6,730 bases of DNA from Verrucomicrobiota bacterium. GTDB taxonomy: Bacteria > Verrucomicrobiota > Verrucomicrobiia > Chthoniobacterales > UBA10450. Under the pieces are notes generated by a model. The model saw only the letters and a program-made list of their open reading frames with translations, was not told the DNA's origin and made no database searches. Below are positions 1-5,880 of this stretch, in pieces; position 1 is the stretch's first letter; every line of letters starts with the position of its first letter. The DNA lies in the NCBI GenBank assembly GCA_003218525.1, contig QHNU01000004.1:1-6730 (forward strand). The letters run 5' to 3'. The translations under genes and the position numbers were made by a program.

Positions 1-1
1 C

Positions 2-340
2 AAAGCCAAGTCGGATAACAAATTTCTGCTCCTTGATTTTACGGGATCGGATTGGTGCGGCTGGTGCAAACGGTTAAATGCAGAAGTATTCTCGAAGCCG
101 CAATTTCAGGATTACGCCGCAAAGAATCTTGTCCTTGTTGAGCTCGATTTTCCTAGGGCAAAATCTCAGACAGAAGAGGTGAAGAAGCAGAACATGCAGC
201 TCGCGAGTCAATATCGGGTTGAGGGGTTCCCGACCATTGTTGTGCTCAATGCCGACGGCCGAAAGATCGGTGAGCTCGGCTACATGGAAGGGGGGCCGGA
301 GGCGTTTATCGCCGCGATCGACAAGTTGCGAAAGGGTTAA
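2..340 (+). CDS. Thioredoxin-family protein, C-terminal fragment (5' end outside the window)
   Basis: The last 112 residues of a thioredoxin-fold protein are visible, in the frame starting at base 2. The fragment opens with a beta strand (FLLLDFTG) leading into the redox motif WCGWC, with the two cysteines at fragment residues 19 and 22. The cis-proline loop GFPT lies near residue 75, followed by the strand IVVLNADG and a C-terminal helix ending in DKLRKG. This order is diagnostic of the thioredoxin fold, and the GSDWCGWCK variant resembles the Thioredoxin_7 / DUF255-like group of single-domain oxidoreductases, which are often exported. Both active-site cysteines are present, so it is probably a working disulfide reductase or oxidase, but its partner cannot be read from here. 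The N-terminus, including any signal peptide, is missing. Its TAA stop overlaps the stop of the convergent kinase gene by 4 bp. Confidence 0.9.
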   Translation, partial: KAKSDNKFLLLDFTGSDWCGWCKRLNAEVFSKPQFQDYAAKNLVLVELDFPRAKSQTEEVKKQNMQLASQYRVEGFPTIVVLNADGRKIGELGYMEGGPEAFIAAIDKLRKG

Positions 341-2244
341 CTGGCGAAGACTGGTTTATTTTTCGCCGCCATCAGAGCGCGCTCCAGGGCATCGGCTAAA
401 TCGCGTCGCGTAAAAGGTTTCGGCAAGGCCCCGCGGAAACCGTATTGCAGGAATCCAGCGAGGGCAGCTTCATCCGAATAGCCACTGCAAATAATGGCGG
501 TCACGCGCGGGTCGAGAGTGCGCAGGCGCTCAATGGTAGCCAGGCCACCCATTCCACCGCGAATAGTTGCGTCCAGGATCACGGCGTGAAAATTTTCGCC
601 TCGCTCCATTGCGTTTTGATACGCTCTCACGGCCTCCATGCCATCGGCCACAGCCGTGACATTATACCCAAGTGAGATGAGCAGGTGGCAGGTGAGGTCG
701 CGAATTCCCTCTTCATCGTCCATCACGAGAATACGTTGATTCTCGAACAGTGAGGCCGCGCTGGAGCCGGACTCCGTCAGCTCAGTCGCCTCCGCCTTGG
801 TTGCGGGCAAGTAGAAGGCGAAGACCGCGCCCGCTGGTGATGAATTTTCGAGATGCAGTAACCCGCCGTGTTTCTTAATGACTGAGAAACTGATCGACAA
901 GCCGAGTCCGCTGCTCGCCGGTTTTGTGGTGAAGTAAGGGTCGAAAATTTTTGTCGCAACGTTGTCAGGAACGCCAGGTCCCTGGTCTGCAATCGTTACT
1001 TTGACGTAGCGTCCCTGCGGCAAGAGCACGCCTGCTTTGTTCTCCAGTTCGGTATTGCGAGCGGTAATGAGGACGGTGCCGCCGGACGGCATTGCCTCAC
1101 GGGCGTTGATCATCAGGGCATTAATGACCTGCTCGATTTGTGCTGAATCGACTTCCGCCCGCCAGAGATCGGATGGGATTTCAATGTCCGCTCGCAAATT
1201 AGATCCATGCAGGGAGAAATTAGCCGCTTTGGTAAGCAGTTCGGCCACGGTCACGACTTTTTTTACTGGCGCGCCACCCTTCGAAAAGGTCAGCAGCTGA
1301 CTAGACAGATGGGCAGCCTGTTTTGCCGCATCTCCCGCTTTTGCCAAGCATGCCAGTAAATCTTCGTCGTCGGGTGGGGTCTCGAACTGAGCAAGACCAA
1401 TGTTACCCGAGATAACAGTGAGAATATTATTCAAGTCATGTGCAATGCCGCCGGCCAATGTCCCGAGCGACTCTAGCTTGCCGGTCGTTAATCGGTCTTC
1501 TTCCGTCCGCTTGCGCTCGGTCACGTCGCGAAAGAGCGCTGAGACGCCGCCTCCGCTTGGGTATGCGTGTACTTCAAACCATTTCCGGCCTGTCGGATCA
1601 CATGTCTCGAACTCGATCGACTCCTGCCTTTCCAGGACGTACCGATAATTTTTTTCAAAGGGACTACCGCCAAATTTTGGAAACTTTTCCCAAACTTTCT
1701 GACCGAGTACCTCATCGCGTGAGCAACAAAGCAATGATTCCGCTCCCGGATTCAAATAGGTAAAGTGTCCTAAAACATCCAAGGCCACGAAGCCGTCTGC
1801 CGTGTTCTCGAGGATATTGGTCATGGTTCGCGCCGACTCCTGCAACTCGCGTCGCGTCTGATTGCGTTCGATTAGACTGCGAATCTGTCTTTCGGCGACG
1901 GAGAGGCGGACGTTCAAGCGCGAAAGATCAATCGGCTTGGTCAAATAGTCGTTCGCGCCAGCCTCCAACGCTTGTTCGAGATCCTCGCGATCACCTTTGG
2001 CAGTCACGAGCAAAATGAACATTTCGTCGCCATCAGAGCGCAGTCGAAGTTCACGGCAGAGGTCGATCCCGCTTTTTCCCGGAAGCATCCAATCGAGGAT
2101 CAGAAGGGGGAAATTCGTCTCGGCTAAGGCCCGCTCCGCTTCCTCCGCCGTGGCGACCGCCACGACCTCATGTCCCCGCAATTCGATCAGTTTACGCAGC
2201 GTTTGACGGCTATCGTCCTGGTCTTCGACAAGGAGAATCTTCAT
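337..2244 (-). CDS. Soluble hybrid histidine kinase, REC-PAS-HisKA-HATPase-REC
   Basis: This is a 635-residue signalling protein with phosphorelay domains at both ends. The N-terminal receiver (about 1-118) has the acidic pair E7/D8, phosphoacceptor D51 in LILDWMLPG, T81 and K103 in LTKP. A charged helical linker (about 112-140) leads to a PAS domain (about 141-245) ending in DVTERK. The dimerisation domain carries the phospho-histidine H269 in GGIAHDLNNIL. The ATPase domain has the N box (NAREAMPSGG, about 380), G1 (DQGPG, about 420), F box (IFDPYFTTK, about 433) and G2 (SSGLGLS, about 444). A second receiver (about 503-625) has D509/D510, D558 in VILDATIRGG, S587 and K609 in LPKPF. All expected catalytic residues are present. 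There is no membrane segment, so it should sense cytoplasmic signals or be driven by another kinase through REC1. The start is fixed: the ATG is directly preceded by an in-frame TGA. No output regulator lies beside it, so its target is unknown. Confidence 0.95.
   Translation of the reverse strand: MKILLVEDQDDSRQTLRKLIELRGHEVVAVATAEEAERALAETNFPLLILDWMLPGKSGIDLCRELRLRSDGDEMFILLVTAKGDREDLEQALEAGANDYLTKPIDLSRLNVRLSVAERQIRSLIERNQTRRELQESARTMTNILENTADGFVALDVLGHFTYLNPGAESLLCCSRDEVLGQKVWEKFPKFGGSPFEKNYRYVLERQESIEFETCDPTGRKWFEVHAYPSGGGVSALFRDVTERKRTEEDRLTTGKLESLGTLAGGIAHDLNNILTVISGNIGLAQFETPPDDEDLLACLAKAGDAAKQAAHLSSQLLTFSKGGAPVKKVVTVAELLTKAANFSLHGSNLRADIEIPSDLWRAEVDSAQIEQVINALMINAREAMPSGGTVLITARNTELENKAGVLLPQGRYVKVTIADQGPGVPDNVATKIFDPYFTTKPASSGLGLSISFSVIKKHGGLLHLENSSPAGAVFAFYLPATKAEATELTESGSSAASLFENQRILVMDDEEGIRDLTCHLLISLGYNVTAVADGMEAVRAYQNAMERGENFHAVILDATIRGGMGGLATIERLRTLDPRVTAIICSGYSDEAALAGFLQYGFRGALPKPFTRRDLADALERALMAAKNKPVFAS
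343..367. terminator. Possible stem-loop at the convergent junction, no T-tract
   Basis: GGCGAA at 343-348 is the exact reverse complement of TTCGCC at 362-367. One G-U and one A-U pair extend the stem inward to about 8 bp around a 9-nt loop. It begins 3 nt after the stop of the thioredoxin gene and lies inside the last codons of the opposing kinase gene. No T-run follows on either strand, so it is not a classical intrinsic terminator. It could act as a 3' stabiliser or a weak bidirectional terminator, or be chance. Confidence 0.25.
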
Positions 2245-2453
2245 TCATCGAGATTCGCGCCGGTACGGCGGTCTGGGCCATCGACGTCCCTTCCCAGCCC
2301 CCCGGAACAACGATCTTATTGCCTGACGGAGCAGGATAATTGCCAAATTTGGGGGTGAGCTTAGCCTTCCCTTGGGCGTTCCAATTTCGGGCTGGGTTCT
2401 TGCTTTGACAAATACCTCGCGTAAATAACCGCACTCTTTTGCGCTTATCTTCC
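2245..2453. other. Divergent intergenic region between kinase and deacetylase genes
   Basis: About 209 bp separate the two divergent starts and must hold the promoters of both. On the + strand a perfect TTGACA lies at 2405-2410, but no good -10 hexamer sits 16-18 bp downstream: TAAATA at 2422 is too close, and TAACCG at 2426 leaves only 15 bp. On the - strand TTGGCA (2341-2346) is a -35-like hexamer, also without a well-spaced partner. A 10-bp palindrome overlaps it. Neither start is preceded by a recognisable Shine-Dalgarno motif. No convincing small gene or hairpin terminator is seen; the open frame crossing this stretch on the - strand looks like noise. Confidence 0.5.
2343..2352. repeat. 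10-bp perfect palindrome CCAAATTTGG, possible operator
   Basis: CCAAATTTGG is its own reverse complement and lies about 100 bp upstream of both divergent starts, overlapping a TTGGCA -35-like hexamer for the kinase gene. A dimeric regulator could bind such a site, but it occurs once and the symmetry does not extend beyond 10 bp, so chance is a real possibility. Confidence 0.2.
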
Positions 2454-3266
2454 ATGCTTCGATTCTTTTGCATCAGTTCCGCGCTTCTCCTGGTGTCCGT
2501 CGCCCTCGCTCAGGAATCCGCATCGCCGACGGAAAAACCAACGCCGGTTCCGGCACCTCCGGAGCCAAAGATCACGGTCAGCTGCGTGCCCGTAGATGGA
2601 CCCTACATCGCCCTAACGTTCGACGATGGCCCGAGTGAAAAACTAACACCGCGTCTGCTCGATCTGCTAGCGCAACGTCACATCCACGTCACCTTTTTTG
2701 TCATCGGTGAAAACGTCGCGCAACATCCCGAGATCGTAAAACGTGCGGCTCGCGAAGGTCATGAAATTGGAAACCACAGCTGGTCCCATCCCAACCTAGC
2801 CAAAATATCAGACGAAAATGTCCGTAGTCAGATCAAGCGGACTGAGGAGGCAATCAGCGGGGCCATTGGCGCACGACCAGTATTGCTTCGACCGCCCTAT
2901 GGCTCGCTTACTGCACGACAAAAGCATTTCATCCACGACGAACTCGGCTATGAAATTGTGCTGTGGGATGTTGACCCTAATGACTGGAAACGGCCCGGAC
3001 CCACCGTCGTGACGAACCGGATCCTGAAAGAAACGCGGCCGGGATCAATTGTTCTCTCGCACGATATCCATCCGGGAACTATTGAAGCCATGCCGGCGAC
3101 GTTAAGCGAGCTCGAAGCCAGGGGATTCAAGTTTGTCACCGTTTCAGAGCTCTTGCGCATGGCGCGGACACAACCGAAAACCATGAGCGCGTCGGTGGCA
3201 AGTCCCGCGCCAGCAGCACCCAAGACGGGACCGTCACCCTCCGCACGGATGTCGAAGCTGCACTGA
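2454..3266 (+). CDS. Secreted polysaccharide deacetylase (NodB homology, CE4 family)
   Basis: This 270-residue exported hydrolase should remove N- or O-acetyl groups from a cell-envelope or extracellular polysaccharide. Peptidoglycan GlcNAc or chitin-type substrates are usual for the family, but the substrate cannot be decided here. I chose ATG 2454 over the in-frame TTG at 2439 because it puts a compact signal peptide at the N-terminus: a short basic n-region, a hydrophobic core, and likely cleavage after ALA at residue 19. A Pro-rich linker follows (about 20-40). All five NodB motifs are present: TFDDGP (55-60, base D57 and metal ligand D58), HSWSH (108-112, two metal-binding histidines), RPPYG (146-150), DVDPNDW (172-178) and LSHDIH (201-206, catalytic H203). 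The last 25-30 residues are an Ala/Pro/Ser-rich tail outside the fold. The TGA stop lies 5 nt before the TTG of the downstream GTPase gene, suggesting one transcript and coupled translation. Confidence 0.93.
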   Translation: MLRFFCISSALLLVSVALAQESASPTEKPTPVPAPPEPKITVSCVPVDGPYIALTFDDGPSEKLTPRLLDLLAQRHIHVTFFVIGENVAQHPEIVKRAAREGHEIGNHSWSHPNLAKISDENVRSQIKRTEEAISGAIGARPVLLRPPYGSLTARQKHFIHDELGYEIVLWDVDPNDWKRPGPTVVTNRILKETRPGSIVLSHDIHPGTIEAMPATLSELEARGFKFVTVSELLRMARTQPKTMSASVASPAPAAPKTGPSPSARMSKLH

Positions 3267-3271
3267 TCGGA

Positions 3272-4948
3272 TTGCTCCGCTTGGTGGCCGAAATCAAGCA
3301 GGGCACCGCCACTGCGGATACGCTGCATGGGCTGCTCGCCAATATCCGCGAGCCATTGCTTTTCGTAGTCGTCGGTGAAGTCAAATCCGGCAAATCGTCG
3401 CTTTTGAATGCACTTTTTGGGCGAGAGTTCGCAAAAGCCGATGTCCTGCCAGCTACGGACAAGATCTGTATTTTTCGTTATGGCAAGGAAGAGAAGACCG
3501 TCGACGTCTCGTCTCAGCTAATCGAGCGCTATTTGTCGATCGATTTTCTCCAGGATTTTAACATCGTCGACACACCTGGAACAAATACCATGGTGAGCGA
3601 GCACCAACGGGTCACCGAGCAATTTGTGCCGCGCGCCGATCTGGTGCTTTTTGTCTTCTCGGTCGTCAATCCCTGGACGCAATCGGCCTGGGATTTTCTC
3701 GGCTTCGTGCAGCAGCGATGGCTGAAAAACACCATTTTTGTTTTGCAACAGGCCGACCTGCGCGATGCCGCTGAGGTCAAAGTAATCCGGCGTCATCTCG
3801 AAGACACGGCTCTACAGCGCCTCGGATTCGCGCCCGCTATTTTCGCTGTTTCCGCTCGCCAGGCTCTGCTGGCGCGGACGAAGAACGCGGACAGCGAAAG
3901 GCACTGGCAGGAAAGTCAATTCGCTCCGCTCGAGGAACAGATCAATCGGATTGTGACGGATTCGAGCGCGGGCATGTTGAAGTTGAAATCGGCGTGGCAG
4001 ACCGGGCAAATCGTCTTGGGTGAGATCGCATCGGAGGTTCGCGAGGCATTCCGCATGATTGAGCGCGATGAAGAACGGCTCGATCGCATTACGCGCTTTT
4101 TGCAAGCGCGCCAAGATCAAACGTTTCGGCAAGTGCATGGTTTTCTACGTGGGATCGATCACGCCTGCCGGGAGTGTAGTAATCAAGGCACGCGTCTACT
4201 GGAGCAGCGGCTGACCTTCTGGGTGACAATAAAAATGATCTGGCGACCGCACGATTGGCAGCGCGATTTCCAAGCCGAGATGGAGGCGAAGTTGCGCCAG
4301 CTGGTGCAGCCTCAAATCGAGAACGCGGTGCAATTGCTTGAGACTGATTTGCGCGGTATTTGGCCGCAGTTGCAAGATATGATCGATACCCAATTTGGCC
4401 CTGACGCAAAATCACAGGCACCCCGCATGCAGCCAGATTTCGCACGGCAGCGGCGCGAACTGCTCCAATCAATTCAGCTCACGCTGGCGGAGCGGATCGC
4501 CGGCCGCGCGATCGAGGAGCAACTCGCGATCATTTTCCGTGAAACGTCCAATCGTTTGCGCATACCGGCGGGCGTTGCCGCGGCTGGTGGACTCGTTGCG
4601 CTTATTGCTGCCATGAGCAGTGCCGCCATCGCTGATGTAACCGGAGTTCTCGCCGTTTCAGCGGCGATTGTCGGCACTTTGTTAGCCCAACGGCAACGGC
4701 AGAAAATCTTGCGAACTTACGCCGGGCAGATGGAAACGAAACGGGGCGAACTCGTGCATGCCATCGAAGAGCAAATTACGCAGGCGATAAACGTTTTTTA
4801 TTCGGAAATCAGCGCAGCTTTTCAGCCACTGGCAGTCTTTTGCGCGGCCCAGCGCGAACGACATCAGCCCATCGTGGATCGGATCAGCCAACTCGAAACG
4901 ACGTTCGAGCGACTCCGCCCGCGCCTAAGCGCAGATCGAGCGGCCTAG
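3272..4948 (+). CDS. Bacterial dynamin-like GTPase with C-terminal hydrophobic hairpin
   Basis: This large GTPase of about 558 residues belongs to the dynamin-like superfamily, whose bacterial members bind and remodel membranes using GTP hydrolysis. The P-loop is GEVKSGKS (35-42), the likely G2 threonine is in LPATDK (59-64), G3 is DTPG (100-103), and the G4 position reads QQAD (159-162) instead of N/TKxD. A SA pair (194-195) fits G5. Long charged, heptad-like helices follow (about 245-430). Then come two closely spaced hydrophobic segments (about 431-452 and 455-472) with a basic RQRQK flank, the usual place of the membrane-inserting paddle, and a final helical stretch to 555. The start is uncertain: TTG 3272 is the first ATG/GTG/TTG codon in a frame that stays open upstream to 3086, no Shine-Dalgarno is visible, and the N-terminal helix seems to continue upstream. 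Proximity to the deacetylase gene suggests co-expression. A specific role such as division, envelope repair or phage tolerance is not shown. Confidence 0.88.
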   Translation: MLRLVAEIKQGTATADTLHGLLANIREPLLFVVVGEVKSGKSSLLNALFGREFAKADVLPATDKICIFRYGKEEKTVDVSSQLIERYLSIDFLQDFNIVDTPGTNTMVSEHQRVTEQFVPRADLVLFVFSVVNPWTQSAWDFLGFVQQRWLKNTIFVLQQADLRDAAEVKVIRRHLEDTALQRLGFAPAIFAVSARQALLARTKNADSERHWQESQFAPLEEQINRIVTDSSAGMLKLKSAWQTGQIVLGEIASEVREAFRMIERDEERLDRITRFLQARQDQTFRQVHGFLRGIDHACRECSNQGTRLLEQRLTFWVTIKMIWRPHDWQRDFQAEMEAKLRQLVQPQIENAVQLLETDLRGIWPQLQDMIDTQFGPDAKSQAPRMQPDFARQRRELLQSIQLTLAERIAGRAIEEQLAIIFRETSNRLRIPAGVAAAGGLVALIAAMSSAAIADVTGVLAVSAAIVGTLLAQRQRQKILRTYAGQMETKRGELVHAIEEQITQAINVFYSEISAAFQPLAVFCAAQRERHQPIVDRISQLETTFERLRPRLSADRAA

Positions 4949-4956
4949 TGTGCGCT
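4928..4956. terminator. Possible stem-loop spanning the second convergent junction, no T-tract
   Basis: AGCGCA at 4928-4933 is the exact reverse complement of TGCGCT at 4951-4956, enclosing 17 nt that contain the overlapping stops (CTAG, 4945-4948). A competing pairing of CGGC (4941-4944) with GCCG (4957-4960) is also possible. Neither strand has a following T-run. It may slow polymerase or protect 3' ends, but a 6-bp inverted repeat in this space is also likely by chance. Confidence 0.2.
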
Positions 4957-5769
4957 GCCGGAGCCTTGTTGGACGAGGCGCTGTTCAGCCTGCCGTTTGG
5001 CAATGACGAAATGATTGTTATCGCCGTAAGTCCGCCAGGGACCTGGCGGCACATCGCGCACTTCAATGAACTGCCAATCCGTGACATCGGTCGGTGAAAG
5101 CCCAAGGTAATCCCGAACGGCCGGTGACACGTCCAGACCGGCTCCGCGGTTCAAGTTCGGTTTTGGCCGTTCGCTCTGAAAGACGTATTGGAAATGATCA
5201 GTGCGAAACGGTCCGCAATCTTCCCACTGAGCATAACAGATCCGGTTGCTTTTGCGGATTGCAATCCACCGATCTTTACAGACGGATTTGCCCGGCTCGG
5301 TGTAAGCTTGTTTAAACCAGGGGATGACCAGCGCTGCCTCTGGTTTGAACTGGCCGTGAGTCACATCGTTGTAAGGGAGCGCGCAGTAAAACGGATTTTG
5401 CCGCGGCACGAACGCGGCCGGGATATAGTTGCGGCGTGAGGAAGAATCGGGATTATCAAAACCACCATAATTGGAAGCCCAATTGGCGTCCCAGGAGCTC
5501 TTGTGATTTGGTACTGGATTGTTTCCGCCAGCCTGTTCGCCAATCCAAAAAACCGTCGTCACGATGTTGGTTTTCCAGGGATAACGGGTCGTTGTGCTAG
5601 TGCGCGAGGCAGTTGGGACGAAGACTTGCGGTTCCACCTTAAGCAGTGCCTGCTCGCGTAACTTCCGGGCATATTTGGCAAAATCTGCCGCGCTCTCGTA
5701 GGGAGACTGCCCAGCAGCGGTACTGACGCCGGCGAGGGCCAATATCGCTAAAACAAAGCCGTTTCTCAT
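4945..5769 (-). CDS. Exported protein with double-psi beta-barrel (RlpA/expansin-like) motif, function unknown
   Basis: This 274-residue protein is not one I recognise by name. It begins with a clear signal peptide (MRNGF, then a hydrophobic stretch, likely cut near residues 19-21 after STAAG), so it should act outside the cytoplasmic membrane. The C-terminal half contains WEDCGPF (182-188), then GLDVSPAVRDYLGL (211-224) and DWQFIEV (231-237). The order DxGPF, then [IG]LDxSPAA-like helix, then a closing strand resembles the double-psi beta barrel of RlpA, expansins and GH45 enzymes, where the Asp of the first motif can be catalytic; D184 is the equivalent here. This fold call is my inference. 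Four cysteines (129, 164, 178, 185) could form two disulfides. The middle (about 60-160) is rich in aromatic, Asn and Pro residues without a known motif. No Shine-Dalgarno is evident. It lies downstream of nadB on the same strand, 111 bp away, so it may be read from its own promoter. Confidence 0.75.
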   Translation of the reverse strand: MRNGFVLAILALAGVSTAAGQSPYESAADFAKYARKLREQALLKVEPQVFVPTASRTSTTTRYPWKTNIVTTVFWIGEQAGGNNPVPNHKSSWDANWASNYGGFDNPDSSSRRNYIPAAFVPRQNPFYCALPYNDVTHGQFKPEAALVIPWFKQAYTEPGKSVCKDRWIAIRKSNRICYAQWEDCGPFRTDHFQYVFQSERPKPNLNRGAGLDVSPAVRDYLGLSPTDVTDWQFIEVRDVPPGPWRTYGDNNHFVIAKRQAEQRLVQQGSGSAH

Positions 5770-5880
5770 TGGCGTGGCAGGTCTTTATCCGAAAACCAAC
5801 CTCTCGGCAAGCGGTTTCCTCATCGAGAAGTCGCAGCCAGAGGGCTATTTATCTCGATAAAGCATCATTCGTTCCAACGT
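5770..5880. other. 111-bp spacer between nadB and the DPBB-like gene
   Basis: This short gap lies between two - strand genes. It has no clear -35/-10 pair and no stem with a T-tract. It contains a compact palindrome at 5848-5861, about 20 bp past the nadB stop, and a 7-bp inverted pair (ATCGAGA at 5822-5828, TCTCGAT at 5852-5858). The promoter of the DPBB-like gene, if separate, would have to lie here or inside the nadB 3' end. Confidence 0.4.
5848..5861. repeat. Inverted repeat TTTATC-2-GATAAA
   Basis: TTTATC and GATAAA are perfect reverse complements separated by two bases (TC on the + strand). The site sits upstream of the DPBB-like gene and just downstream of nadB, so it could be a small operator or a weak 3' hairpin. 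The AT-rich arms and 2-nt spacing suit a protein-binding site better than an RNA stem. It occurs once in this window. Confidence 0.25.

Noticed and set aside
1440..1763. 107-residue open frame on the + strand inside the kinase gene
   Set aside because: It is antisense to the PAS/HisKA coding region, Arg/Ser-rich and featureless.
2405..2431. TTGACA as a full sigma-70 promoter for the deacetylase gene
   Set aside because: The -35 is perfect, but the only -10-like hexamers are at 11 or 15 bp spacing, so I list it only as a remark in the intergenic entry.
2210..2473. 87-residue open frame on the - strand across the divergent intergenic region
   Set aside because: It runs into the kinase start in another frame and over the deacetylase signal peptide; its composition looks random and no motif is seen.
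3171..3190. Programmed -1 frameshift fusing deacetylase and GTPase
   Set aside because: The A-rich stretch there does not form an X-XXY-YYZ heptamer in the deacetylase frame, and fusing a secreted enzyme to a cytoplasmic GTPase makes little sense.
2948..3328. 126-residue open frame on the - strand across the deacetylase-GTPase junction
   Set aside because: It overlaps conserved catalytic motifs of the deacetylase on the other strand and shows no domain or signal peptide of its own.
4089..4472. 127-residue open frame on the - strand inside the GTPase gene
   Set aside because: It is antisense to a well-supported coding region, is Arg/Ala-rich as expected of a shadow frame, and has no recognisable motif.
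5820..5828. TCATCGAGA shared with the region just upstream of the kinase start (2245-2253)
   Set aside because: A 9-bp match between two intergenic regions of this size is expected by chance fairly often, and there is no third copy or symmetry to support a regulon site.
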